This document shows, piece after piece, positions 49,907 through 58,822 of a stretch of DNA of 64,000 nt. The stretch lies in NCBI GenBank assembly GCA_003533505.1, contig DQGD01000015.1, forward strand, positions 9,862 through 73,861, written 5' to 3'. Numbering within the stretch: position 1 is the stretch's first letter; each line of letters starts with the position of its first letter. Both the position numbers and the translations under genes were made by a program. Below the pieces are notes generated by a model that was given only the letters and a program-made list of their open reading frames with translations, was not told where the DNA came from and searched no databases. The stretch is from Clostridiales bacterium. Its GTDB lineage: Bacteria; Bacillota; Clostridia; Christensenellales; Pumilibacteraceae.

Positions 49907-49941
49907 AATATGACAATTCCCGTCATATTTATAAAAGTTTT
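49907..49941. repeat. 35-bp dispersed repeat, copy B
   Basis: The 35 bases match 38143-38177 in the same orientation with one difference. In this copy ATATGAC and GTCATAT are perfectly complementary. The stop codon of the HTH antitoxin gene overlaps the repeat edge, so the repeat may serve as its terminator. Confidence 0.75.
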
Positions 49942-50578
49942 ATTCTTCAAACAAATCTTCCATATTACAACCGAGCGTTTTAGATAATCTAAATAGTATA
50001 TCTGCTTGCGCCTTGTTAATATCATTGTGGCGTTGTTCATACATTTGTATATTACGAATTGATACTTCTGCTTTTTCTGCAAGTTGTTTTTGCGATAATC
50101 CTGCCGCAGTACGAATTCTTTTAAGATTTGTTTCCTTTTTATGAGCAGCAATATATTCGTCTGCAACTGAGAAGAACTTCGTAATATCTGCTTCGTGAAG
50201 CGTATCGTATAACGCTAATACATTTTCAATAGGGAACGCTTTGCTTATGTTAAAGAAAGACGTTGCCTTATAATTTTGATATTGAGCTAACGCCCAACCT
50301 GCCCAATAAAATTCGGAACGACTAAAAAATGGTTTAGTGGCAAGCAATTTTCCGTTCGATGCAGTTGTATTTACAACGTGGTCTAACAAATCTAGTGCAG
50401 AATATCCAACTAAAAATCTTGGATTTCCTTTTTCTATTTGTTTTGCCATTTCGGAAGAAGCAAACATATTCCAATATACTTTTGGCTCGTAGCCACAAGC
50501 TACTGCATATTCAAACATTGTACCGATATTTGTAGCAACACTATCTAAATATCTAACATCATAAGATTTTATCGCCAT
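49940..50578 (-). CDS. HTH antitoxin of DUF3990-type toxin
   Basis: A 212-residue protein. The C-terminal third (about 150-205) is an XRE/HTH_3 domain (RIRTAAGLSQKQLAEKAEVS, then NIQMYEQRHNDINKAQADI). The N-terminal part (1-140) is an uncharacterised helical domain that in this context probably binds the toxin. The start lies inside the toxin gene (20-bp overlap) with GAAAGGGGC upstream, so the two proteins are made in a coupled ratio. The gene is AT-rich compared with the flanking housekeeping regions. The HTH domain fits repression of the promoter at 51254-51282. Confidence 0.8.
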   Translation of the reverse strand: MAIKSYDVRYLDSVATNIGTMFEYAVACGYEPKVYWNMFASSEMAKQIEKGNPRFLVGYSALDLLDHVVNTTASNGKLLATKPFFSRSEFYWAGWALAQYQNYKATSFFNISKAFPIENVLALYDTLHEADITKFFSVADEYIAAHKKETNLKRIRTAAGLSQKQLAEKAEVSIRNIQMYEQRHNDINKAQADILFRLSKTLGCNMEDLFEE

Positions 50579-51230
50579 TTTTAAGCCCCTTTCTAATAAT
50601 ATCCATTACAAATAAGCCGTCGAATACTAAGTTTTGTCTATGACCGTCTAAATAAGTTTCTCTTGCTTTTTTATCACGGCTAACACGTTTAACATAATAT
50701 TCCTCACATTCGGCTAATTCATAACTTATAAATTTTACCGTATCGAATGCCTTTTCAGACTTCAATACGATTTGAATACCCAATTCTCCAAGACGCATAG
50801 CTTCGGCAAGTTGTTCAACGGAAATCGTATTGTTTATAAAGTCTTTTGCAAAACTAAAATAAGAGTCGTCTGCGCGATAACCTATAATTACGTCGTATTC
50901 TCCCACGTCAACGTAAAAATTTTCTAATATATATTCTTTTGCTTGTGCTGAAATGGGGGTATTAACGTCAAACGTTCTAAACTTCAATAAAAGCGCCATC
51001 CAATTAAGTATAGAGTATTTTTCTTCTCTTAAATCTAAAATTCTATAATCAGTTAAATCTATTTCATACTGATTAGCATATCCGTTTGTTTCGTTGTTAG
51101 AACAAGCCCATTCTTTTGCAAGTTCAACATTTTCAGTACAGTAAAATCCTAACCCATAATCATTCTTTTTATTGCCTTTGCCAAATTCGGGTTTTTCTAT
51201 AATATCTTTTGAGCCGTGATAAATAATCAT
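50559..51230 (-). CDS. DUF3990-type ADP-ribosyltransferase toxin
   Basis: A 223-residue protein of the DUF3990 family with an ADP-ribosyltransferase-like fold. The H-Y-E triad can be traced: His 5 in IIYHGS, Tyr 30 in YGLGFYCTENVELAKEWA, and Glu 159 in GIQIVLKSEKAFD. The target is unknown; family members are thought to modify a macromolecule using NAD and are paired with DNA-binding or short antitoxins. It is the first gene of a two-gene module with its own promoter and operator-like repeats. Low G+C suggests horizontal transfer. Confidence 0.82.
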   Translation of the reverse strand: MIIYHGSKDIIEKPEFGKGNKKNDYGLGFYCTENVELAKEWACSNNETNGYANQYEIDLTDYRILDLREEKYSILNWMALLLKFRTFDVNTPISAQAKEYILENFYVDVGEYDVIIGYRADDSYFSFAKDFINNTISVEQLAEAMRLGELGIQIVLKSEKAFDTVKFISYELAECEEYYVKRVSRDKKARETYLDGHRQNLVFDGLFVMDIIRKGLKNGDKIL

Positions 51231-51253
51231 AATATTTTACCATCCTTGCCAAC

Positions 51254-51322
51254 ATTGTATCATTAAAATGTCATCTTGTCAATATATTATGCTCTAAAAT
51301 TGAAAATTATCATTAAAATGAT
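51254..51322 (-). promoter_or_regulatory. Toxin-antitoxin promoter with two operator-like repeats
   Basis: On the minus strand a perfect TTGACA (51277-51282), a 17-bp spacer and TACAAT (51254-51259) precede the toxin start by 24 bp. ATCATTAAAATG occurs twice: at 51259-51270, inside the spacer, and at 51309-51320, where ATCATT-AA-AATGAT is a perfect inverted repeat. The arrangement fits autorepression by the HTH antitoxin. Confidence 0.78.
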
Positions 51323-51356
51323 ATAAGCTTTTTGTGCAAGAAAAAGAACTTGGACG

Positions 51357-51794
51357 TTAAATCCAAGTTCTAATTTTCTTTTGGTCGTTTGAAAGCGCAA
51401 TTCTATAATTTAGTTTTAGTAATTCCCTATAACAACTCCGCATATAAGGCTGATATTGACCGAACAAATATCCTATATACGAAGATACCTGCTCATACTG
51501 TTCGCCCATATTCTGCGTAGTAATCGCTCCGCAGTTCGTGCAAACGTAAGTACGGATATTTTCGCCGTTTACTTCTTCCGTTCCCGTGAGTTCGTAGTTA
51601 TGCCCCGTTGCGGGAATATCCGAATAATACTCTTTCTCACACTTCGTGCAATGGAATTTTCTCTCGCCCTCCGTTTCGCAATGCGGCTCACGCACGACTT
51701 CCGTTTCATAATCGTGTCCGAGCGGCGACACGAACGTATCGTTATATCCCGTCCCGCAACGCGAACAAATATGCGTTGTGTAGCCCTGTTCCAA
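51357..51794 (-). pseudogene. Truncated remnant of Cys-rich repeat surface protein
   Basis: A 145-codon open stretch encodes two of the Cys-rich modules seen in the secreted proteins at 38-45 kb (HICSRCGTGYNDTFV, FHCTKCEKEYYSD, YVCTNCGAIT) and then a tail of about 50 residues. It has no signal peptide. The only possible start is a TTG without a clear ribosome site, and an in-frame stop lies about 14 codons upstream. It is best read as the 3' end of a decayed surface protein gene. Confidence 0.6.
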
Positions 51795-52133
51795 AAGTGA
51801 TATTTTTGCTATCGCAAAAGTGATATCCGCCTAACGGCGGGTTAATGATAAGTACTTGTTTTATTTCGTCATTCAGAGGAGCAAAAATAGCAACGACTAC
51901 CAAGGGGCTGTTTTTACAACGTGGAATCCCCGCAGCAGAGAAATAATAGTCATTTAAAGCGTTGCGGTTATAGTAAATGCATCAGGCGACTAATGCGGCG
52001 GTATCTTAAACCGATATTATAACTCACTAAAAAAGTATCATTTTCGACAAAAATATCATTGCGGACATTGCGCCGAAGAGTAAATTCGGTGTATAATTAA
52101 ATGAAATCAAAATAACTAAACGAGGGGCAAAAA
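51795..52133. other. Decayed intergenic region upstream of the M20 peptidase
   Basis: This 339-bp stretch holds no supported gene. CAAAAGTGATAT occurs twice as a direct repeat (51792-51803 and 51815-51826). A short plus-strand frame (about 51848-51950) ends in FLQRGIPAAEK and looks like the tail of a lost protein. The right end contains the peptidase promoter. Confidence 0.5.
52068..52097 (+). promoter_or_regulatory. Promoter of the M20 peptidase gene
   Basis: TTGCGC (52068-52073), an 18-bp spacer and a perfect TATAAT (52092-52097) lie 37 bp upstream of the GTG start. It is the only confident promoter on the plus strand. Confidence 0.65.
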
Positions 52134-53480
52134 GTGAACACGAAGCTCATAAACGCAGCCGTAGACAAGCACCATGACGAAATACTCGCCGCCGAGCGCT
52201 ACATCTGGGCGCACCCGGAAACGGGCTATCGGGAGTGGCAGACCACGGCTTATCTTGAAAACATTTTCGAGAAAGCGGGCTATGCGCTTACTAAAGCAGG
52301 CAATATTCCCGGTTTTTACACCGACATCGACACGGGCAAACCCGGTCCGAAAGTACTCGTACTGTGCGAACTGGACGGACTATACGTTCCCAACCACTTC
52401 GCGGCGGTCGACGGCAACGCGCACGCGTGTGGGCATCACGCTCAGTGCGCGGCTATGGTCGGCATTGCGCTCGCGCTCAAAGAAAAGGGCGTAACCGATA
52501 CCATGAGCGGCTCGATAAGGCTGTGCGCCGTACCCGCCGAAGAAGAAATTCAGGCGGACTTCCGCGAGGAACTGCGGAAAGCGGGCACTATCCGCTACTA
52601 CGGCGGCAAGGACGAATTTCTCTACCGCGGCTATTTCGACGGCGCGGACATGGCGTTCATGTTCCATACGGGTCCCGGCATGAAGAATCTTTTCGACGTA
52701 CACGCCGGCTGTAACGGCAATATTCAGAAACGCTTCGCCTATCACGGCGTGGCTTCTCACGCGGGCGGAAGTCCGCAGAACGGCGTAAACGCGCTGTACG
52801 CCGCCACTCTGTCGCTGAACGCGATCAACGCTCTGCGCGAAACTTTCGCCGACTACGACCACGTACGCGTTCACCCCATCGTCACCGCTGGCGGCGATTC
52901 GGTCAGCGTTATCCCCTCGTCCGCCACGCTCGAAACGCTTATCCGCGGCAAATCGCTCTCCGTCATCGGTAAAACGAACAATAAGGTCAATCGTGCGATT
53001 GCTTCGGGCGCGCTGGCGATGGGCGCTACCGTTACCGTCACCGACCGTACGGGCGCGGCGCCGCTCTCTAACAGCCGCGAACTCCGCGAAGTCATGGCGA
53101 ACGCGCTCGGCGAACTCACCGACAGAAGCGAAATCCACGTCACCGAAAACTGGGGCGGCGCTTCCACCGATATGGGCGATCTCAGTCAGGTCATGCCCGT
53201 CATTCACCCCTACGTTGCGGGCGCCTGCGGCAAAAGTCACGGCGACGATTACCGTATTTCCGACCCCGAAAAAGCGTGCGTACTGTCTGCAAAAGCGCAA
53301 ATCGCGGTGCTTACGGCGCTGCTCGAAAACAACGCAAGGGAGGCGATCCGCGTAAAAGAAAACTACGTCGCTCCCTTTCCCACGAAAGAAGCGTTCTTCG
53401 CCGAATGGGATAAGTACGTTTCCGATACCGAACTCGTCGAGTACGGCGAAACCGAAACCGTCGTCCGCGTGATAAAGTAG
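52134..53480 (+). CDS. M20 family amidohydrolase/peptidase
   Basis: A 448-residue metallopeptidase of the M20D type, like aminobenzoyl-glutamate hydrolase AbgB and related N-acyl amino acid amidohydrolases. Metal-site motifs are LCELDGL, NAHACGHHAQC, AVPAEEE and the dimerisation-domain His in YHGVASHAGGSPQNG. It has no signal peptide and would cleave an imported acyl amino acid or dipeptide. The GTG start follows GAGGGGCAAAAA. It is the only gene on the plus strand and converges on the sugar operon, with a shared terminator between them. Confidence 0.9.
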   Translation: MNTKLINAAVDKHHDEILAAERYIWAHPETGYREWQTTAYLENIFEKAGYALTKAGNIPGFYTDIDTGKPGPKVLVLCELDGLYVPNHFAAVDGNAHACGHHAQCAAMVGIALALKEKGVTDTMSGSIRLCAVPAEEEIQADFREELRKAGTIRYYGGKDEFLYRGYFDGADMAFMFHTGPGMKNLFDVHAGCNGNIQKRFAYHGVASHAGGSPQNGVNALYAATLSLNAINALRETFADYDHVRVHPIVTAGGDSVSVIPSSATLETLIRGKSLSVIGKTNNKVNRAIASGALAMGATVTVTDRTGAAPLSNSRELREVMANALGELTDRSEIHVTENWGGASTDMGDLSQVMPVIHPYVAGACGKSHGDDYRISDPEKACVLSAKAQIAVLTALLENNAREAIRVKENYVAPFPTKEAFFAEWDKYVSDTELVEYGETETVVRVIK

Positions 53481-53504
53481 CGTAACTGCCAATTAAATAA
53501 CGAG

Positions 53505-53538
53505 AAAAACGAACCCGCAGTTTCGGGTTCGTTTTTTC
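53505..53538. terminator. Terminator between convergent genes
   Basis: ACGAACCCG and CGGGTTCGT form a nine-bp stem with a six-base loop, preceded by a run of A and followed by a run of T. It can terminate both the M20 peptidase gene and the ABC permease operon. Confidence 0.88.
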
Positions 53539-53568
53539 ATACACTCGTAGTCGAATAAAATTTTTATT

Positions 53569-54459
53569 TTACAACTTCATGCCGGAAGTCGCGATACCTT
53601 CGACGAAATACTTCTGGAAGATCGTGTAAAGAATAAGGATCGGCATGATCGTGACGATACAGCACGCCATAAGCGCGGGATAATTTCTGCCCTGCGAAGT
53701 ACCCATCGCCGCGGACTTGAAGTTTGCCACGACGAGTTGGAGTGTGGCTCTGCCGGGATCGCGAAGATACAGGAGCGGACCGAGGTACGCGTTGTAGTGT
53801 CCGATAAAGCCGAGCAAGCCTTGCGCGAGCAGCGCGGGAACGACGAGCGGAAGCATGATGCGGATAAAGATGCCGGGCCAACTGAGTCCGTCGATTTTGC
53901 CCGCTTCGATAACGGAATCGGGTACGCCGTACATGAACTGGCGCAGGAAGAATATCAGACTTGCGCCGCCGAAGAACCCGGGCACGATGAGCGGCAGGAA
54001 CGTATCGATCCAGCCGAAACTTTCGTACATAAGGTAATGCGGAATCATGAGGATAGTGCCGGGGATCATCATCGTGAACAATATCACGGCGAAGAACGGC
54101 TTGCTCATTCTGAACTTGATTTTCGCAAACGCGAACGCCGCGAGCGCGCCGAAGAACAGCGAGCCGATAGTAGGCACGAGCGAAGTGATCATCGTATTGA
54201 GAAAGCCGGTCAGAAGCCACGGGATACCGGTATCGTAGTCGCTGTACTTAAAGAACAGTTTGTAACCCTGTGCGGTCAGTCCGTCCTCTTTGCCGACAAG
54301 ACTGAATTCCCACGACTGCGCGTCGGTAATCGACTTGAACGACGTGACGAGAATAATCGCGAACGGCAGAACGACCAGAAGCGAAGCGACGATAAGCCCG
54401 GTATAAACTACGATATTACTGCGGATTCGGCTTCCGCTGTGAGATTTATGCAACGTCAT
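53569..54459 (-). CDS. Carbohydrate ABC transporter permease (MalG type)
   Basis: A 296-residue inner-membrane permease of the MalG/UgpE family with six helices. The EAA loop that contacts the ATPase is visible as VIEAGKIDGLSWPGIFIRIMLP without gaps in its EA-G core. It would import an oligosaccharide together with the adjacent permease and binding protein. Its start overlaps the other permease by 14 bp. No ATPase gene is near, so a shared MsmX-type ATPase is probably used. It is the last gene of the operon. Confidence 0.92.
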   Translation of the reverse strand: MTLHKSHSGSRIRSNIVVYTGLIVASLLVVLPFAIILVTSFKSITDAQSWEFSLVGKEDGLTAQGYKLFFKYSDYDTGIPWLLTGFLNTMITSLVPTIGSLFFGALAAFAFAKIKFRMSKPFFAVILFTMMIPGTILMIPHYLMYESFGWIDTFLPLIVPGFFGGASLIFFLRQFMYGVPDSVIEAGKIDGLSWPGIFIRIMLPLVVPALLAQGLLGFIGHYNAYLGPLLYLRDPGRATLQLVVANFKSAAMGTSQGRNYPALMACCIVTIMPILILYTIFQKYFVEGIATSGMKL

Positions 54460-55339
54460 AATTCACCCACTTTTTCGACATAACGAAGTTAAGTTTGGTA
54501 AGCGCGGCGATAATCAGCGCAAGCACCACGCTGGCGGCGCAAGCCACGCCGTACGCCGATCCCGCGATACCTTCCTTGTAAACGTAGAACACGGCGGTAA
54601 GGCACTTCTGCCCGTTCGGATCCAGCACCTGAATACGCGTGAACGCCTGCAGTACGCCGATCGACCCCATGACCACGACGTAGAAAATCGTCGGCGTGAT
54701 CGCGGGAAGCGTGACGTTGAAAAATATCTGCAGTTTGTTCGCCCCGTCAAGTTCCGCCGCTTCTTTCAGCGACGAATTTACGTTGGTAAGCGCGGCGGTA
54801 AACAGCAGAATTCTGTACCCGCAAGTCGACCACACTCCCATAATCATTATCGACCAGATAAAGTTATCGGGGCTGAACCAGTTGAAATCTCCTAAACCGA
54901 AAATTCTGTTTACAATACCGTACTGACTGTTAAGCAGCCAGTTCCACATAAACGTGGTCGCGGTGACCGAGCATACGTACGGCACGAATAGCAGTACTTT
55001 GAAGAACTTAGTGCCGGGCAGTTTCTTCGTGAGAAGTTCCGCTATGACTACCGAAATCGCAATGGACACCGGCAGTTCCAGCATAAGTATCACGTTGTTT
55101 AACAGCGCTTTCCAGAAATACTCGTCCTTGAGAACGTCGACGTAATTGCCGAAAAAGTTTTTTATCGGCAGCATCTTTGCGTTCTCGATAATGCCGTACG
55201 GCACATCCATGAACGACATGACTAGCGCGAAGCCGATGGGAACGTAGGTGAACACTATCATTGCGAGTACCGGAATACCCGCAAAGACAGTGCCCCACAA
55301 TTCGTCGGATCTTCTGATTTTATTCTTGTTTGCGATCAT
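54446..55339 (-). CDS. Carbohydrate ABC transporter permease (MalF/UgpA type)
   Basis: A 297-residue permease with six predicted helices, of the UgpA/LacF type. The EAA loop is EAAELDGANKLQIFFNVTLP. The N-terminal stretch after DELWGTVFAGIPVL is the usual first helix. It forms the heterodimeric channel with the permease encoded next, whose start it overlaps. GAAGGAGAGGGAGTAA precedes the ATG, 24 bp after the solute-binding protein gene. Confidence 0.92.
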   Translation of the reverse strand: MIANKNKIRRSDELWGTVFAGIPVLAMIVFTYVPIGFALVMSFMDVPYGIIENAKMLPIKNFFGNYVDVLKDEYFWKALLNNVILMLELPVSIAISVVIAELLTKKLPGTKFFKVLLFVPYVCSVTATTFMWNWLLNSQYGIVNRIFGLGDFNWFSPDNFIWSIMIMGVWSTCGYRILLFTAALTNVNSSLKEAAELDGANKLQIFFNVTLPAITPTIFYVVVMGSIGVLQAFTRIQVLDPNGQKCLTAVFYVYKEGIAGSAYGVACAASVVLALIIAALTKLNFVMSKKWVNYDVA

Positions 55340-55363
55340 TTACTCCCTCTCCTTCGGTGTCTG

Positions 55364-57310
55364 TTATCTGTTGCTTACCTTCGTGTATTTCTGTAACAGT
55401 TCGAACGTGTTTTTATATTCTTTCGAGGCCATGAACGCGTTCATAGTCATCTTGTATTCGCGAACCTGCTTGTTGAGCGGAATGGACCAACAACCGTTAC
55501 CGTCAATCCACTCGCCGTCGCTGAGGAACCACCAGTCGCCCGGGGTCTGATACTCGGCTCCGCGCGCGAAAATCTCGGCGTTCATCGGCTTTTTGCCGTC
55601 GGCAAGGTCGGCTGCGAGTATCTCGCTCGCCAGCGTTTTCTGATTGGGAAGAATGCTGCCCGACTGCGCGAGGATTCTCTGCCCCTCTTCGCCCGCCGCG
55701 AACTTGATGAACAGATACGCCGCGTTCTTGACGGTGCTCTTTTTCCACATAGCCCAAGCCGTCGAGCCGCTGTGCGCGCCCTCGTTGCCCGCTACGGTCA
55801 CGTTATCGTTACCGTCGAATTCTTTATAAACGAGCATGGGCGCTACGTCCCAGTCGAACTTCTTGATACTGCGGGCGATCGCGGTGCTGGCTCTTACGTC
55901 AACGACCATAGCCGAAGCGCCGTTCTGGAACGAACCGAACAATCCGTCGGTGCCGAACGATCCCGGCGAAGTGGAAATGCCCTTGTTGTATACGACTACC
56001 ATGTCGCCGTAACGCTGATCCGCGGGAAGCGAAGCGTAATCGGTGCCGTTGCCGTCTTTCATATACTCGGTGTTCTTCGCGATAGCGTCCGTAGCCGTGC
56101 CGGCGAGTTTGTACGGAATAATCTGATAGAACGCGTCGGTCACGCCGCTTACGCCGCCGACCGGCTCGTGATAATGGTTCTCGTTCTTTTTGCCCGCAAG
56201 GCTCATGTACTCGGCAAACGCTCTTCTCTGCGAGGGAAGCGCGTCGCACTTAGCCGCGAGTTCGTCGGTAAGGTAGAATTTGTCCTCGTAGTCGAGGATC
56301 TCGCCCGCATTGTAAGTCTTGCCGTTGACGACGACGGTTTCCTTGGCTTTGTAGTTGAGGGTTGCGTCCTCGAGCGTAAAGGTATAGTAACCGCCGTTGT
56401 ATTGATCGTCGGAAGAGGTCAGGTACTGTATGCAGTTTCCGCCCACCGAGAACGCGTAGTTGAACCACCAGCTGGTGATGAAGCCGTACTTGCAACCCGA
56501 AGCCTCGTTGGCAGCCTGAAGATCGGCGGCAAGCCCCGAACACTCCTGCCAACTCATGGCGATCTTGTTGTTGAAGTACCATTTGCCTCCGAGTTCGAAG
56601 TACGCTTTCGCGGGAACGGTAGCGTCAGCCGCGATACCCGCCTGCGCTTTGGTTTTGCCGTAAGCGTCCGCTTCGCCCGCGTTATACGCGGCGAGGTTTT
56701 CTTCGTACACGGAAATCTCGGTAACGTCGGCGTTTTTAAGGTAATCCTTGTTGTAGTAGATGACCGTCGAACCGCTGCCCTTCGGAAGCGCGTAATAGTG
56801 CGCGCCATCGCCTTCGCTCTTTGTCGTGACCACGTCGTAACGGTATCTGCCCACCGCACCTTCGTTCATGTCCGCGATGTCCTCTTCGAAATTAAGCGTC
56901 TTGTTCTCGCTCTTGATGTAAGTATCAAGGTTTTCGAGAAGCCCCGCCGTCGCCCACTTTTTGTAGTACTGGTCGGAAACGAGCACTACGTCGTGGCAGG
57001 TCTTGCCTTTAAGACGGGTTTCGGTGACGTTCTCGTAACTGTCGGACGAGGTCTTTTCGAAGTTAGCCGTGATATTGTAGGCTTTATACTTTTCGTTGAA
57101 CGCGTCGCGGAGTTGATAATAAACGTCCTCTTTCTCGCCCTCGGCATAACTGGTGAACGTAATTATCGTGCCTTCCGTCGACGCTACGATATTGCCGTCG
57201 GCGTCGAACGAAATATCCGCGCCGCTCTTGTTCTTACCGCCGCAAGCAGTCAGCCCCACCGTCGTAACCATGAGCAGTAAAGCCATCGTGAGTGTTAGAA
57301 ATTTTTTCAT
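55364..57310 (-). CDS. Extracellular solute-binding lipoprotein
   Basis: A 648-residue lipoprotein (lipobox GLTAC, Cys 23) of solute-binding family 1. Typical features are the N-terminal TFTSYAEGEKEDVYYQL, the ATxGLLENLD segment and ALPKGSGSTVIYYNKDYL. It is longer than the usual 420-450 residues because of inserts around 170-380, which suggests a large ligand such as a xylo-oligosaccharide. It captures sugar at the cell surface and delivers it to the two permeases encoded downstream. AAGGAGAAAAT precedes the ATG. Confidence 0.9.
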   Translation of the reverse strand: MKKFLTLTMALLLMVTTVGLTACGGKNKSGADISFDADGNIVASTEGTIITFTSYAEGEKEDVYYQLRDAFNEKYKAYNITANFEKTSSDSYENVTETRLKGKTCHDVVLVSDQYYKKWATAGLLENLDTYIKSENKTLNFEEDIADMNEGAVGRYRYDVVTTKSEGDGAHYYALPKGSGSTVIYYNKDYLKNADVTEISVYEENLAAYNAGEADAYGKTKAQAGIAADATVPAKAYFELGGKWYFNNKIAMSWQECSGLAADLQAANEASGCKYGFITSWWFNYAFSVGGNCIQYLTSSDDQYNGGYYTFTLEDATLNYKAKETVVVNGKTYNAGEILDYEDKFYLTDELAAKCDALPSQRRAFAEYMSLAGKKNENHYHEPVGGVSGVTDAFYQIIPYKLAGTATDAIAKNTEYMKDGNGTDYASLPADQRYGDMVVVYNKGISTSPGSFGTDGLFGSFQNGASAMVVDVRASTAIARSIKKFDWDVAPMLVYKEFDGNDNVTVAGNEGAHSGSTAWAMWKKSTVKNAAYLFIKFAAGEEGQRILAQSGSILPNQKTLASEILAADLADGKKPMNAEIFARGAEYQTPGDWWFLSDGEWIDGNGCWSIPLNKQVREYKMTMNAFMASKEYKNTFELLQKYTKVSNR

Positions 57311-57319
57311 ATTTTCTCC

Positions 57320-58822
57320 TTATATTTCCGAATCCGCGGTTATCCCCGCGAGTTCGTTGAATTTGGTTTGCGCGTCCGTACCTTTAAGATAAGTATAATC
57401 GGAAAACTCCGCTTTCGGTCCGAACGAGTAAATGCCTGCCATGCACTTCGAGTAGTACTTTCTGCCGGTAGATCCGGTAGAAGCCGTCGTACCGCGAAGA
57501 GTAACCTCGGGAACGTCCGAAAATCCCGGCGCTTCTTCTTTGGTCGCCGCCGTCACGCACAGAATTTCGTCGTTCACGAAGTACGCGATAGCGTCGCCGT
57601 GACGGTAAGCCGCGAGTTTGATAACGTCACCTTCTACCGCCGTTTCCTTTTCGTATGGCGCATAGTCCGCTCCCGCCGTCAGCACCCACGCGGAGTTTTT
57701 CATATCGCGCTGAGCGACTCCTACGTACTTCTTCCCGCTCGTCTTGTCCGTTCTTATATACAAAAGCGTGCGGTTGGACGGGAAAATATTGACTATACCC
57801 ACGTAAGGACTCGAAACCGTGCCCGCGTTTATCTTCGATACGTTGCACCCGAAATAATAATCGGTGTCGTAGCCGTTTTTAACGAACGCGTAACTCGTCG
57901 GCGAGAAACTGTCGAGCGTTATTTTTCTGTCGGTCGCGTTGTCATGGCTGAGATCGAATTTATAGGTCGGATAGTACTTATCCGCGCCCACTTGCAGCAT
58001 ACCGAACACGTCGCCGTCGGTGCTCGTAAGGCACTCTCCCGTTCCGTCGGCGCGTTTACCGATCGGCACCCAGGTGTACGGAGTCGCCTGAAAACTGAGC
58101 GACTTGGTGGTGTACGAGCGACTGGACTTGAATTCTTCGGTATTGACCGTAGCGTCGGTCTTTGCGCTGTACGCCACTCGGTAGGTAACGTCGCCCACGT
58201 TATACTTGCCTTTCTCGTCCTTGATGAAGCCGAATTCGTACCAGGGGATAAACACTTCCGCGTCGAAGCCTTCTTCGTTCGTTCCGTTCAGCGTGCCGTT
58301 GACCTTGACCGCGTGAGCCGAGTCGAAATAACTCGTTACGTAAGTACTTTTGCCGCCCACACCCACGAGTTTTGAGTACTTGCCGCCGCAATCGAGTCTG
58401 TACTGAAGCGTTCTGCGGTCTATCGAAAGTTTGTCAGTGCCGTCGGCTTTCGTCGCGGAATTGAAGAACAGTTCCACCGAAGTGTTCTGATACACCGCGC
58501 GGAGGTGGTGATAACTCAGCACTTTGTCGTGCGCGCTGACGAAGCAATGCAAGCCCTCTTCGCCGAAGTAGATATAGCTGTCGACGTATATGCTGTCGTC
58601 GCTGCCGTCGTACAGGCGGTAGCAGTATTCCGAGCCGTACTTATCGTCCTTTACGCCGTCGGTTTTCATTCCGTCGGCTTCGGAAAAATCGTAAACTTCG
58701 CTCGCGATCGGCAGAGCGTTCTCATAGCCGTACTTGTCGAACTTCGCTTCGCCGCAACCGGTAGCCGCGACCGCGGTGAACGCCATAAGCGCGCTCGTCA
58801 GTATTATAAGCGGTTTTTTCAT
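57320..58822 (-). CDS. Lipoprotein with CBM9/DOMON-like domain
   Basis: A 500-residue lipoprotein (lipobox VAATGC). Residues about 40-230 resemble a CBM9 or DOMON carbohydrate-binding fold, with DGSDDSIYVDSYIYFGEEGL, QNTSVELFFNS and a later FIPWYEFGFIKDEKGKYNVG segment. The second half (about 290-480) is a beta-rich concanavalin-like domain without visible catalytic residues. It starts within the last codons of the GH43 gene (4-bp overlap) and precedes the binding protein gene by 9 bp. It may hold polysaccharide at the surface for the GH43 enzyme. Confidence 0.75.
   Translation of the reverse strand: MKKPLIILTSALMAFTAVAATGCGEAKFDKYGYENALPIASEVYDFSEADGMKTDGVKDDKYGSEYCYRLYDGSDDSIYVDSYIYFGEEGLHCFVSAHDKVLSYHHLRAVYQNTSVELFFNSATKADGTDKLSIDRRTLQYRLDCGGKYSKLVGVGGKSTYVTSYFDSAHAVKVNGTLNGTNEEGFDAEVFIPWYEFGFIKDEKGKYNVGDVTYRVAYSAKTDATVNTEEFKSSRSYTTKSLSFQATPYTWVPIGKRADGTGECLTSTDGDVFGMLQVGADKYYPTYKFDLSHDNATDRKITLDSFSPTSYAFVKNGYDTDYYFGCNVSKINAGTVSSPYVGIVNIFPSNRTLLYIRTDKTSGKKYVGVAQRDMKNSAWVLTAGADYAPYEKETAVEGDVIKLAAYRHGDAIAYFVNDEILCVTAATKEEAPGFSDVPEVTLRGTTASTGSTGRKYYSKCMAGIYSFGPKAEFSDYTYLKGTDAQTKFNELAGITADSEI

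Larger units (their letters stand above)
49105..49939. other. Low-coding region with remnants and small transcription unit
   Basis: These 835 bp contain the sensor operon promoter, a broken coding fragment (49214-49411), a hairpin terminator, a 36-codon ORF with its own promoter, and most of repeat copy B. The stretch 49800-49900 encodes no supported protein, though one minus-strand frame reads like the tail of a basic protein. Confidence 0.6.
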
